Shown: positions 8,873-17,943, counted from the first letter of the stretch. The stretch: DNA of 64,000 nt from Flavobacteriaceae bacterium PS02337 (GCA_029959285.1 JASCOE010000009.1:210245-274244), one strand, 5' to 3'. Numbers and translations: made by a program. Notes: generated from the sequence alone by a model not told the origin.

Positions 8873-11404
8873 ATGCAAAAAATACAGATTCAAATCTTTC
8901 TTCTATTTTTTATCGGTTTTCAAATTTCATTTGCGCAGCAGCCACAAAAACCAAATTCTGTTGAAATTTACAATCAAATCAAAAAATTAAACTTTTTAGG
9001 TTCGGTTTTATATGTTGCTGCACATCCTGATGACGAAAATACTAGAATGATTTCGTATTTGGCAAATGATATGAATGCCAGAACTGGTTATTTATCTTTA
9101 ACGCGTGGTGATGGAGGTCAGAACTTAATTGGTCCACAATTGCGTGAATTATTAGGCGTTATAAGAACTCAGGAATTAATCGAAGCTCGAAAAATTGATG
9201 GTGGCGAACAATTTTTTTCAAGAGCAAATGATTTTGGCTTTTCTAAAAATCCTGATGAAACTTTAGATATTTGGGACAAAAATAAAGTCCTTGCCGATGT
9301 TGTTTGGACGATTAGAAAATTTCAACCAGACATTATTATCAATAGATTTGATCATCGTTCGCCAGGAACCACGCACGGACATCATACATCATCTGCGATG
9401 TTAAGTGTCGAAAGTTTCAAATTGACAAACGATCCGAAAGTATATCCTGAACAATTAAAATATGTAACGCCTTGGCAAGTAAAACGTCAATTCTTCAATC
9501 CGTCTTGGTGGTTTTATGGAAGTCAGGAAAAGTTTGACGCGGCGAATAAATCTAAATTCACCAAATTAGAAACTGGAGTTTATTATAACGAAATTGGAAA
9601 ATCGAATCAGGAAATTGCTGCTTTAAGCCGAAGCCGTCACCAATCTCAAGGTTTTGGAAGCACTGGAGTTCGCGGAGAAGAAACAGAATATTTAGAATTG
9701 ATTAATGGTGAAAATCCAAAAGATCGCGATAATTTATTTGATGGAATTGACACCAGCTGGAACCGAGTTAAAAACGGAAAACCAATTGGAGATTTAATTA
9801 CTTCGATTATTTCAAAATACGATTTTAGCCATCCTTCGGCAAGTATTCCAGATTTAGTAAAAGCATATGCGATGATTGAAGCTTTAGACGAAGATCATTG
9901 GAAAAGTATTAAATCGGCTGCAATAAAAAATATCATTGCCTCTTGTTCTGGTTTATATCTTGAAGCCGTTGCAAACGAACAAGAAGCAACTTCAGGAAGC
10001 ACTATTAAACTATATCTTGAAGCAATCAATAGATGTACAGTTGATATGCAATTAGTTAGCGTAAAAACGTTGCCTGATAATAAAACAATTGCTCAGAATA
10101 TCGATTTAAAAAATAACAGTGACCAAAAAATAAATCTTCAGTTACAGCTTCCTGAAAATATTGAATACACGCAACCGTATTGGCTAAAAGAAAAAGCCAC
10201 AGTTGGAATGTATACGGTTTCGAACCAAGAAAATATCGGAATTCCAGATATTATCAGAGAAACGAAAGTTGTTTTTAATGTAAAAATAAATAACGTTGAA
10301 ATTCCTTTTGAACGCACAGTTGTTTACAAATATAATGACGGCGTAAAAGGCGAAATGTATAATTTCCTTGATATTGTTCCAGAAGTTACTACTTCAATAC
10401 TAGAAAGAGTTTTGATTTTTAGAGACACAAAAAGCAAAATGATTCCAGTAAAAGTTCGCGCAGGAAAAGACAATGTAAAAGGAAATTTACAACTAGATTT
10501 ACCAAAAAGCTGGAATGTTTCTCCAAAAGAAATTCCGTTTGTTTTAGACAAAAAAGGAAATGAGCAAATATTTTATTTTGAAGTAACGCCGCCAGTTAAT
10601 CCAGAAGAAGTGATGGCAAAAAGTGTTGCTGTAGTTGATAGCAAACGTTTTGACAAAGATCAAACCATTATCGATTTTAATCATATTACTAAACAAATGG
10701 TTTTAAAATCGGCTGAATCAAAATGCATTAGAATTGATTTAAAAACTTATGGAGACGCCATTGCTTACATTATGGGAGCTGGAGATGAAGTTCCGGAAAG
10801 TTTAACTCAAATGGGATACAAAGTTTCGATTTTAAAACCAGAAGAAATTACTCCTGAAAAATTAGATTCTTTTAGTACCGTTATTACCGGAATTCGTGCT
10901 TACAATACCGTAAATGCTTTAGCAAACAAACAAAGTATTCTTTTCAATTTTGTAAAAAGCGGTAAAAATATGATTGTGCAATATAATACTAACGGAAAAT
11001 TAGTAACAGATAAAATTGCACCATATCCATTAAAATTATCAAACGATCGTGTAACAGAAGAAAATGCAAAAATTACCTTTTTAGCACCAAATCACCCAGT
11101 TTTAAACACACCAAATAAAATCTCAGAAAAAGATTTTCAAGGCTGGACACAAGAACAAGGTTTATATTATCCTAACGAATATGATGCCGCCTTCACTCCT
11201 ATTATTTCATCTCATGATAAGGGAGAATCGGCAAAAGATGGCGCATTATTAGTAGCTCCTTACGGAAAAGGATATTACATTTACACGGGTTTAAGTTTCT
11301 TTAGAGAATTACCAGAAGGGGTTTCTGGCGCATATAGATTACTATCTAATATTATTTCTCTAAAACAACCAATTGAAGCTCCTAAAAAAGATTTAAAGCA
11401 ATAA
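8873..11404 (+). CDS. Secreted PIG-L family deacetylase
   Basis: An 843-residue protein with a signal peptide (ending FAQQ). The PIG-L/LmbE zinc site starts with AHPDDE at residues 50-55, and the GTTHGHHTSS segment supplies a further histidine. The family removes acetyl groups from N-acetylglucosamine-type sugars. Beyond the catalytic domain (to about residue 300) lie NEW3/Ig-like beta domains, and a C-terminal part resembling a class I glutamine-amidotransferase-like fold, as in large Bacteroidota members. It probably acts in the periplasm or outside the cell on glycans. The next gene begins 3 bases after the stop. Confidence 0.82.
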   Translation: MQKIQIQIFLLFFIGFQISFAQQPQKPNSVEIYNQIKKLNFLGSVLYVAAHPDDENTRMISYLANDMNARTGYLSLTRGDGGQNLIGPQLRELLGVIRTQELIEARKIDGGEQFFSRANDFGFSKNPDETLDIWDKNKVLADVVWTIRKFQPDIIINRFDHRSPGTTHGHHTSSAMLSVESFKLTNDPKVYPEQLKYVTPWQVKRQFFNPSWWFYGSQEKFDAANKSKFTKLETGVYYNEIGKSNQEIAALSRSRHQSQGFGSTGVRGEETEYLELINGENPKDRDNLFDGIDTSWNRVKNGKPIGDLITSIISKYDFSHPSASIPDLVKAYAMIEALDEDHWKSIKSAAIKNIIASCSGLYLEAVANEQEATSGSTIKLYLEAINRCTVDMQLVSVKTLPDNKTIAQNIDLKNNSDQKINLQLQLPENIEYTQPYWLKEKATVGMYTVSNQENIGIPDIIRETKVVFNVKINNVEIPFERTVVYKYNDGVKGEMYNFLDIVPEVTTSILERVLIFRDTKSKMIPVKVRAGKDNVKGNLQLDLPKSWNVSPKEIPFVLDKKGNEQIFYFEVTPPVNPEEVMAKSVAVVDSKRFDKDQTIIDFNHITKQMVLKSAESKCIRIDLKTYGDAIAYIMGAGDEVPESLTQMGYKVSILKPEEITPEKLDSFSTVITGIRAYNTVNALANKQSILFNFVKSGKNMIVQYNTNGKLVTDKIAPYPLKLSNDRVTEENAKITFLAPNHPVLNTPNKISEKDFQGWTQEQGLYYPNEYDAAFTPIISSHDKGESAKDGALLVAPYGKGYYIYTGLSFFRELPEGVSGAYRLLSNIISLKQPIEAPKKDLKQ

Positions 11405-11407
11405 AAT

Positions 11408-11515
11408 ATGGAAACGAAAAAAACAAAAAAGTGGAAAAAAAGCTATACCTACGTTTTGGTCGTTAATGCGATTTACATTGCCATTTTCGTTTTAATCATG
11501 CAATTATACTCATAA
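11408..11515 (+). CDS. 35-residue membrane microprotein
   Basis: A short ORF that fits exactly between the deacetylase stop (11404) and the symporter start (11519), with gaps of 3 bases on each side. It codes for 35 residues: a basic N terminus with eight lysines in the first 12 residues, then one hydrophobic helix (about residues 13-33) and a short polar end. The topology follows the positive-inside rule with the N terminus in the cytoplasm. The tight spacing and the tidy topology argue that it is translated; it may be a small subunit or chaperone of the symporter. No catalytic features. Confidence 0.65.
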   Translation: METKKTKKWKKSYTYVLVVNAIYIAIFVLIMQLYS

Positions 11516-11518
11516 CCT

Positions 11519-13240
11519 ATGCAGCTATTTGACTGGATCGTACTTATTGTAACTTTATTATTTATTGTTGGTTACGGCTCGTGGAAAACTCGAGGCAGTA
11601 AAAACGTTGAGGATTTCATTTTAGGAAATAACGAAACGCCTTGGTACACTGTCGGACTTTCTGTTATGGCAACGCAAGCCAGCGCAATTACTTTTTTATC
11701 GACTCCAGGACAAGCGTATCACGACGGAATGGGATTTGTACAATTCTATTTTGGTTTGCCAATTGCAATGATTGTAATTTGTGTGACTTTTATTCCGCTT
11801 TATCATAAAAGTAAAGTTTTTACCGCTTATGAGTTTTTAGAAAGAAGATTTGATGTTAAAACGCGTTCTCTTGCTGCCATTTTATTTTTAGTTCAGCGTG
11901 GTTTAGGAACTGGGTTAACGATATATGCGCCAGCCATTATTCTATCGGCACTTTTAGGATGGAACTTAACTGTAATGAACATCATTATTGGTCTTTTGGT
12001 TATTATTTATACTTTTTCTGGCGGAACAAAAGCGGTAAACGTTACACAAAAACAGCAGATGTTTGTCATCATGTCTGGAATGTTCATCACTTTTTTCTTG
12101 ATTCTGCATTATCTTCCAAACGATATGACTTTTAATAGTGCGCTTCACATTGCAGGCGCAAATGATAAAATGGATATTGTCAATTTTTCTTTTGATCCTG
12201 AAGAAAAATATACTTTTTGGAGCGGAATTACTGGAGGTTTCTTCTTGGCTCTTGCCTATTTTGGTACAGATCAATCTCAAGTTGGACGTTATCTTTCTGG
12301 AAAATCAGTTCGCGAAAGTCAGATGGGATTAATTATGAATGGACTTCTTAAAGTTCCGATGCAGTTCTTTATTCTTTTGACTGGAGTTATGGTTTTTGTA
12401 TTTTTTCAATTCAATCCAGTTCCTTTAAATTTTAATCCAAATAATAAAATTGCTATTGAAAAATCAGTTTATAAAGAAGAATATCACGCTTTAGAACAAA
12501 AATTAGTTACACTTTCTGAAGACAAAAAAGTAATCAATTTATTGTATATCGATCAGTTGAATCAAGATTACGATAATCCGATTTTGCGTAAAGAATTGGT
12601 TGCATTGTCTAATAAAGAAAAAGACCTGCGCGAAAAAGCAAAAGAAATTATCATAAAAGCTGACAGCAATACAGAAACAAACGATAAAGATTACGTCTTC
12701 TTCCACTTCATTCTGCATTATTTGCCAAAAGGTTTAATCGGATTGTTATTGGCCGTTATCCTTTCTGCTGCAATGTCATCAACCGCTTCGGGATTAACAG
12801 CTTTAGCTTCTACAACGGCAATTGATATTTATAAACGAAACCAAAAAACCGAAAAATCTGAAAAGCATTACTTGAATATCACAAAGTTTTTTACTCTTTT
12901 TTGGGGAATTGTAGCAATACTTTTCGCTTGCGTCGGAACATTGTTTGAAAATTTAATTCAGCTAGTAAACATAATCGGATCGATTTTCTACGGAACCGTT
13001 TTAGGAATTTTCCTTGTTGGTTTTTACTTAAAAAGGGTTCAAGCCAAACCAATGTTTATTAGCGCCATAATAAGTCAGCTTACGATTTTTGTGATTTATT
13101 ATTTCATGATTTATACGCAGGAAAAATTAGGTTATTTATGGTTGAATTTTATTGGTGCTATTTTGACAATTGTATTGGCGTTGTTATTTCAGTTTTTGTT
13201 TTTCAGAGGAAAAAACAAACTGGGAGTAATTGAAGAATAA
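11519..13240 (+). CDS. Sodium:solute symporter (SSS family)
   Basis: A 573-residue polytopic inner-membrane protein. The N-terminal WKTRGSKNVEDFILGNNETPW segment, ATQASAITFLSTPGQAY and the later AMSSTASGLTALASTTAIDIY are hallmarks of the SSS family with the LeuT fold; the Ser/Thr-rich stretch contributes to sodium binding. A polar insert of about 90 residues (about 310-400) sits between helices. Substrate may be a sugar, sialic acid or similar, which would match the preceding PIG-L deacetylase, but this is inference from context only. It is followed by an unrelated small gene. Confidence 0.9.
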   Translation: MQLFDWIVLIVTLLFIVGYGSWKTRGSKNVEDFILGNNETPWYTVGLSVMATQASAITFLSTPGQAYHDGMGFVQFYFGLPIAMIVICVTFIPLYHKSKVFTAYEFLERRFDVKTRSLAAILFLVQRGLGTGLTIYAPAIILSALLGWNLTVMNIIIGLLVIIYTFSGGTKAVNVTQKQQMFVIMSGMFITFFLILHYLPNDMTFNSALHIAGANDKMDIVNFSFDPEEKYTFWSGITGGFFLALAYFGTDQSQVGRYLSGKSVRESQMGLIMNGLLKVPMQFFILLTGVMVFVFFQFNPVPLNFNPNNKIAIEKSVYKEEYHALEQKLVTLSEDKKVINLLYIDQLNQDYDNPILRKELVALSNKEKDLREKAKEIIIKADSNTETNDKDYVFFHFILHYLPKGLIGLLLAVILSAAMSSTASGLTALASTTAIDIYKRNQKTEKSEKHYLNITKFFTLFWGIVAILFACVGTLFENLIQLVNIIGSIFYGTVLGIFLVGFYLKRVQAKPMFISAIISQLTIFVIYYFMIYTQEKLGYLWLNFIGAILTIVLALLFQFLFFRGKNKLGVIEE

Positions 13241-13270
13241 TCTAATTTATAAATTTGATATTTTCAGCAA

Positions 13271-13699
13271 ATGACAAAAGAAGATTTTTTATTTCATTTA
13301 AACGGAGCAAGTTTTATTGCTCTTAAATTTGCTGAAAAATATGTCAAAGATAAATTAGTCACAGACTTTAAGTATAATGTGATTCTTACTATTGCAGGTA
13401 ATATTGTTGGTGCAAAACAATTTGATATATATCCTAAAAAAAAAGATATTATAAAACTGGATTTAACTGATAGTGAAGTTGTGGATTTATTATTTAGAAA
13501 CAATAAAATCCCGATTTGGATTGATATTAGAGTTCTAAAATCTAGTAGAAAAAGTACAACATTTAATCTCTTATGTTCTGGAAAATATAGTGATGATAAA
13601 GATGATTACTATTACAATCAAAATGGTTCTGGACCTTTTGGAGTAAAAGGTCCAAATTTTCCCTTAAATTATGAAGAGGGTAAAAAATTTAGGTTATAA
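13271..13699 (+). CDS. Uncharacterised 142-residue protein
   Basis: I do not recognise this family. The protein has no signal peptide or membrane helix. It begins with a helix (residues 1-25) followed by mixed strands, a Lys-rich loop (YPKKKDIIKLD), and an aromatic, Gly-rich end (DDYYYNQNGSGPFGVKGPNF). Codon use is like that of its neighbours. It starts 30 bases after the symporter stop, without an obvious terminator between them, so it may be cotranscribed. Confidence 0.6.
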   Translation: MTKEDFLFHLNGASFIALKFAEKYVKDKLVTDFKYNVILTIAGNIVGAKQFDIYPKKKDIIKLDLTDSEVVDLLFRNNKIPIWIDIRVLKSSRKSTTFNLLCSGKYSDDKDDYYYNQNGSGPFGVKGPNFPLNYEEGKKFRL

Positions 13700-13743
13700 A
13701 AGTAATTCTTCATTCAATGAACATTCTCTCAAATAATCCTTTT

Positions 13744-13824
13744 GCCCTAGCCCTGATGGAAGCGGCATCCTTTTTGTTTTTTCTTTGAAAACAAAAAGAT
13801 ACAGCGGACAGCAGGAATAAGCTC
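13744..13824 (+). repeat. Structured inverted-repeat element, copy 1
   Basis: An intergenic element with conserved flanks (AGCCCTGATGGAAGCGGCA on the left; ACAGCGGACAGCAGGAATA on the right) around a perfect core hairpin: CTTTTTGTTTT and AAAACAAAAAG with a loop of seven bases. A second copy lies on the minus strand at 40109-40177 with the same flanks but a different core stem that is also perfectly paired. The remainder of 13700-13973 holds no other gene or site that I can support. Confidence 0.75.
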
Positions 13825-13973
13825 CTAATAAATCATCATTTTAAAAACTAAATTTCTGAAACCAAATTCTCTCTTAAATTTGTAAGTAAAAAACACTATT
13901 TTAGTAATCGTAAAACTGACTATAAAAGTTTTACATCCAAAAACTAAACTAATTTTAACTGGAGAAATTATAA

Positions 13974-14582
13974 ATGAAAATTTCAGACGATTTAGAAAAA
14001 TTACTTCCTTTCGGATATCTTTTCCTTATTTTAATGGGAATTTTAAAAGATAGTATTTACTATTATCAATTGGGTATTAACATTTTAAAATATTCGACTA
14101 TTACAGATATTTTAATGAGTCCGATTGCTGAGTTCACTTCTAACCCTGTAATTTTAGGTGCAATTATTTGGTTGTTTGTAAGCCATTATAAACTGCCAAA
14201 ATATCTGGCAAAAAATAGTCATAAAAGAATTATTCAAAAATTGTTCGAATTAAAACCGACAAATGAATTAACAAAAAAGGAAACTCAAAGTTACTACAAC
14301 GGCATTGCCATAAAATCTCTTGCAATAGTTTTATTATCCTTCTTTCTTGGTTATGGAATGGCTGGAGGCTATTATTTAAAAGAAAAAATTAAGAGAAATG
14401 AACTGAAATATGAGTCTAAACTTAATTTTGGTGAAGAAAAATCAGAACAAATATATTTGATCAGCGCTAATAGTTTGTATTATTTTTATTTGACAAAAGG
14501 AAATGATGCTATTCAAATTGCGCCGTTGGGAAGTGTAAAAAATATAGAAGTTGCACAGACCAAAATGATTTTTCAAAAATAG
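13974..14582 (+). CDS. Uncharacterised membrane protein
   Basis: A 202-residue protein of unknown family with three predicted membrane helices (about residues 12-31, 58-73 and 115-136). A basic cytoplasmic segment lies between the second and third helices, and a C-terminal domain of about 65 residues follows the last helix with several beta strands. No catalytic motif. The next gene, also a membrane protein, begins 31 bases downstream on the same strand, so they may be cotranscribed. Confidence 0.6.
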   Translation: MKISDDLEKLLPFGYLFLILMGILKDSIYYYQLGINILKYSTITDILMSPIAEFTSNPVILGAIIWLFVSHYKLPKYLAKNSHKRIIQKLFELKPTNELTKKETQSYYNGIAIKSLAIVLLSFFLGYGMAGGYYLKEKIKRNELKYESKLNFGEEKSEQIYLISANSLYYFYLTKGNDAIQIAPLGSVKNIEVAQTKMIFQK

Positions 14583-14613
14583 TTTTCCTTTTAATTGCTA
14601 AAAAATCATCATT

Positions 14614-15243
14614 ATGAAAGATTTAAAAAAGTATAGCAACAAAGCCAAAGCTGCTTTTGTTCTTTTGATCGTGATGCTTATTATTTTGCTAGGAAATTTT
14701 AATACGCTTCGAAATTCTAAAAATGTAAATGATAATATTAATGCTATTTACAAAGATCGTTTGGTCGTTGCGCATTATATTTTTCAATATTCTAAACAAC
14801 TTCATTTTATAAAAGCCGAAGCCGAAAAACTAGATTTAAGCGATAATATCAAAAAAAGCGAAATCATTCATACTTTAGATATCATTCACAATATTGATGA
14901 TTTGTACTCCAAAACGGTTTTGACCAATAAAGAAAAAGAACATTTTGATATTTTTTTAAGTTCGTGCAAAGAAATCAATACACAAGTAGAAAATAAAAAT
15001 TGGAGTAAAATTGCCAATTCGAGTACTCAAGCTCTAAAAACATTAGAATCTTTATCGGAAATTCAGATTGAAGAAGGAAAAGCCAAACTAGCCGCAGCAA
15101 ATGCGATGTACAATAAAAACAATATTTTAGGCCAGCTTCAAATTGCTTTACTTATCATTTTGGGCGGAATTACTTTTTATTTATTGATTATAAAGAAAAT
15201 CAAAAGAACGGTGAAAATTCCTGAGCCGCCTAGTATGAATTGA
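14614..15243 (+). CDS. MCP-like four-helix-bundle sensor without output domain
   Basis: A 209-residue protein with two membrane helices (about residues 13-27 and 170-191) that bracket a helical domain of about 140 residues resembling the four-helix-bundle ligand-binding domain of methyl-accepting chemotaxis proteins. Unlike a receptor, it stops soon after the second helix with a basic and Pro-rich tail (KKIKRTVKIPEPPSMN) and has no HAMP or signalling domain. It may modulate another sensor or bind a ligand on its own. The gene is convergent with the DUF2911 gene across a repeat-rich spacer. Confidence 0.65.
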   Translation: MKDLKKYSNKAKAAFVLLIVMLIILLGNFNTLRNSKNVNDNINAIYKDRLVVAHYIFQYSKQLHFIKAEAEKLDLSDNIKKSEIIHTLDIIHNIDDLYSKTVLTNKEKEHFDIFLSSCKEINTQVENKNWSKIANSSTQALKTLESLSEIQIEEGKAKLAAANAMYNKNNILGQLQIALLIILGGITFYLLIIKKIKRTVKIPEPPSMN

Positions 15244-15248
15244 GTTTT

Positions 15249-15408
15249 AACCGCAAAGTACGCAAGGTTTTTTTATCTAAAATTGCGTTTATATATCCGC
15301 AAAGTTCGCAAAGCTATATTCATATAACTTTGCGAACTTTGATTTATAAATCCCACTCAAAAAATAATCTTTGTGAACTTTGCGTAAACCTTAGCGCACT
15401 TTGCGTTT
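15249..15408. repeat. Nested GCAAAGTTCGC inverted repeats
   Basis: Related units lie in both orientations: AACCGCAAAGTACGCAAGG at 15249-15267 and CCGCAAAGTTCGCAAAG at 15297-15313 on the left; CTTTGCGAACTTTG at 15328-15341, CTTTGTGAACTTTGCG at 15369-15384 and AAACCTTAGCGCACTTTGCG from 15386 on the right. The outer and inner arms can fold into a nested hairpin between two convergent genes. This is a typical flavobacterial dispersed element and has no ORF. Confidence 0.8.
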
Positions 15409-15423
15409 AAATAAAAACAAAAA

Positions 15424-15453
15424 AAAATCCAAAACTCTTAAGCTTTGGATTTT
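15424..15453 (-). terminator. Terminator of DUF2911 gene
   Basis: AAAATCCAAA and TTTGGATTTT arms with a T run on the minus-strand transcript, 30 bases after the stop codon of the gene at 15483. Confidence 0.75.
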
Positions 15454-15482
15454 AAAATTTTATATTTTGAAAGTTTAAAAAC

Positions 15483-16325
15483 TTATCTGCTCCACTCAGC
15501 AATACTGTCTTTATTCAATTTTACGTAATCAGCATTATTTGCTGCTTCTGCAGATGCTAAAGAAGCTTTTGCTGTTTCTACTGCTCCTTTTTTATCACCT
15601 TGTTTTGCTTGAATTTGAGACTTCAATCTTGTTACGTAATATGGTTTATCTGTACTCATATCTAAGGCTTTGTCAACATAAGTTCTAGCCGTTTCGATAT
15701 TTCCGTTAGATTGAAATAAATACTGAGATGCCGCATAATAATCATTCCAAGTTGGACCGGCCAAAGTTTTATCAATACTTGCAATAGCTGCTTTTGCAGT
15801 TGGAACTTCAAATTTTAAAGCAACATGAGAATTCTCCCAAGCCATATCTAAATATCCAAAATTTGGATCTAATCCGTTAATTCCAATTGTAAATGTTTCT
15901 ATAGGAGTTGGCAAAGCATCTTCTTTTACAGTAGTTTTTAAAGCTACATAAGCATCACTCCAATTTTCTGGCAATCCCCAGTTATCAGTAGAAAGGTAAA
16001 AAATCACATCCCAGCTTTCAATTCTTGGCACAGTGTAAATTGCATATTTTCCTTTTTTCAACGTTTTTCCGTCAATAATTACATCGTCGCTGAAATTAAT
16101 AATCGTATTTTCATTAGCTCCAGTTCTCCATAATTTACCAAACGGAACTAAATTTCCGAAAACTGCTCTTCCTCTTGCTCCTGGTCTTGAGTACGTAACT
16201 TCAACATCAGTCAAGCCTACAGTTTGTTTAATATATCCTTTTGGACTTGCTTGCGGCGTTTTTACTTGAGCTTCTGATGCTAATGGCGCTAAAATCAGGG
16301 CTAATGCAATAAGTATTTTTTTCAT
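15483..16325 (-). CDS. Exported DUF2911 protein
   Basis: A 280-residue protein with a signal peptide (ends ASEAQ). Residues about 25-190 form a DUF2911 domain, recognised by SPKGYIKQTVGLTDVEVTYS, RPGARGRAVFG, PFGKLWRTGANENT and KGKYAIYTVP, all conserved across Bacteroidota members. The last 90 residues are helical and resemble a tetratricopeptide-like pair (YVTRLKSQIQAKQGDKKGAV). Biochemical role is unknown. It ends in its own terminator. Confidence 0.85.
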   Translation of the reverse strand: MKKILIALALILAPLASEAQVKTPQASPKGYIKQTVGLTDVEVTYSRPGARGRAVFGNLVPFGKLWRTGANENTIINFSDDVIIDGKTLKKGKYAIYTVPRIESWDVIFYLSTDNWGLPENWSDAYVALKTTVKEDALPTPIETFTIGINGLDPNFGYLDMAWENSHVALKFEVPTAKAAIASIDKTLAGPTWNDYYAASQYLFQSNGNIETARTYVDKALDMSTDKPYYVTRLKSQIQAKQGDKKGAVETAKASLASAEAANNADYVKLNKDSIAEWSR

Positions 16326-16398
16326 TATTTGGTGTTTTTTTATTTTTATTTCAAATTTACAAATTCAAACAGGGAACAAATGTTAAATTTTATATAAT

Positions 16399-17061
16399 TC
16401 AAGGCTTAAGCTGTGATATTTTTTCAGCATTTAATTCATTAAAATGATCTATAACTAAGTCTGCCTCAGATAAGTCTTGTAAGTTCGAATGTTCGCTTTT
16501 ATATCCTACACAATAAATTCCCGCTCCTTTAGCCGCTTTTATTCCGTTTGTACTGTCTTCAATTATAATGCATTCTTCTGTCGGCGCAATTGACAAAGAT
16601 GCCGCATGAATAAATATCGCCGGATTTGGCTTTGACTGCGGAAAATCTTCTCCGCTAACAATGTGCGTAAAATATTGATGCAAGTTGAATCGAGTAAAAA
16701 CGCGTTCGATAGTAACTTTTGAAGCTGACGATGCCAAAATCAATTGTATACCATTGTTATACAAATCTTTAATCAAATCTTCAACACCATCTAAAAGATA
16801 TAAATCTTCTTTTGTATCAAAAGCATTATTAAAGATAGTTCTTTTTCTTTGAATTAAATCTTCAACTTCTTGATCTACAGATGGAAAATGATTTTTTAAA
16901 GTTTGAAATGTATTTCTAGTAGAAAATCCAGTAAATGAAGTGTACATTTCTTCTGGCACTTCAATATTTAATTCTGAAAATTGTAAATAATAAGCATAAC
17001 GATGAACTGGCTCCGTATCTACGATTACGCCATCCATATCAAAAATTACTGTTTTAATCAT
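16399..17061 (-). CDS. HAD phosphatase, beta-phosphoglucomutase-like
   Basis: A 220-residue HAD subfamily IA protein. Motif I is DMDGVIVDTE (nucleophile D8, D10); the helical cap follows (about residues 18-85); motif II lies at LASSAS; motif III Lys is in QSKPNP; and motif IV is IIEDSTNGIKAA. This combination resembles beta-phosphoglucomutase and sugar-phosphatase enzymes (YcjU, YniC-like). Substrate cannot be told from the sequence. It stands alone between repeats. Confidence 0.85.
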   Translation of the reverse strand: MIKTVIFDMDGVIVDTEPVHRYAYYLQFSELNIEVPEEMYTSFTGFSTRNTFQTLKNHFPSVDQEVEDLIQRKRTIFNNAFDTKEDLYLLDGVEDLIKDLYNNGIQLILASSASKVTIERVFTRFNLHQYFTHIVSGEDFPQSKPNPAIFIHAASLSIAPTEECIIIEDSTNGIKAAKGAGIYCVGYKSEHSNLQDLSEADLVIDHFNELNAEKISQLKP

Positions 17062-17068
17062 TTTTTTT

Positions 17069-17223
17069 AAGGTGCTAAGGTTCTGAGGAACTAAGGTTCT
17101 GAGTTTTTTAGTTTTTTGAGGTTTATCTTTGCTGTTATCTTTGTCAAAGTTTAAAACTTTGACAAAAATTCTAAGTTTCTAAAGGTAAACCTTAGCAACT
17201 TAGAATCTTAGCATCTTAGAACC
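17069..17223. repeat. CTTAG inverted-repeat element with inner palindrome
   Basis: The left arm (17069-17103) has GCTAAGGTTCTGAG units; the right arm (17188-17223) has the inverse, CTTAG units ending in TTAGAACC next to the tcdA stop. The loop contains a 27-bp palindrome TTTGTCAAAG...CTTTGACAAA at 17140-17166, which recurs at 40261-40293. It occupies the whole spacer between two minus-strand genes and can fold into a long hairpin. Confidence 0.75.
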
Positions 17224-17943
17224 TTATTTCTCGTTAGAAATCAAATAACGAATAACCGTTTCTGCGGCGTGAAGACCGAATAATCCAGGCATATAACTAT
17301 TTGTTCCGTAGAAAGATTTTTTGAAATTTTTTCCGTCTGTTAATTTTAAGCTTTTTTCATTTTGAATTTCAGATGAAAAAACAACTTTTAATTTATTGAT
17401 TTTTACAGCTTTTAAACGCTTGCGAATTGTTTTAGAAAAATAACAATTAATAGTTTTCGAAATATCAGCAACTTTTACTTTATAAGCCAGCATTTTTCCG
17501 CCTGCGCCCATGCTGCTTATGATTTTTACTCTTTTTCGTTTTGCTGCAATAATCAAATTTAATTTTGGAGTAATACTGTCTATACAGTCTAAAACATAGT
17601 CAAATTCTGGAGAAACGATTTCAAAAGCACGTTCTGGAGAAAGAAATTCTTTTACGCGCGTAAGGTTCAATTCTGGATTAATATCCATTAAACGATCACC
17701 AACAATCGTGATTTTAGGTTCTCCAACTGTAGAATGTAATGCCGGCAATTGACGATTAATATTGGTAATATCTACCACATCTCCGTCAACAATTGTCATA
17801 TTTCCTACTCCTGCTCTTGCTAAAAATTCAGCTGCAAAAGAACCAACTCCTCCTAAACCTACAACTAAAACATTCGCTTTTTTTAAATTTTCTAACCCTT
17901 CTTTGGTAAACAAAAGCTCCGCTCTTTCTGTCCATTCTGCCAT
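17224..17943 (-). CDS. tcdA: tRNA threonylcarbamoyladenosine dehydratase
   Basis: A 239-residue E1-like ThiF/MoeB superfamily protein. The ATP-binding loop GLGGVGS is at residues 29-35, followed by the adenylation signature IVDGDVVDITNINRQ, and DCIDSITPKLNLI. The length and the ending, which continues past the catalytic domain without rhodanese or Zn-ribbon domains, match TcdA (CsdL), which makes cyclic t6A at position 37 of ANN-decoding tRNAs in an ATP-dependent dehydration. Confidence 0.9.
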   Translation of the reverse strand: MAEWTERAELLFTKEGLENLKKANVLVVGLGGVGSFAAEFLARAGVGNMTIVDGDVVDITNINRQLPALHSTVGEPKITIVGDRLMDINPELNLTRVKEFLSPERAFEIVSPEFDYVLDCIDSITPKLNLIIAAKRKRVKIISSMGAGGKMLAYKVKVADISKTINCYFSKTIRKRLKAVKINKLKVVFSSEIQNEKSLKLTDGKNFKKSFYGTNSYMPGLFGLHAAETVIRYLISNEK

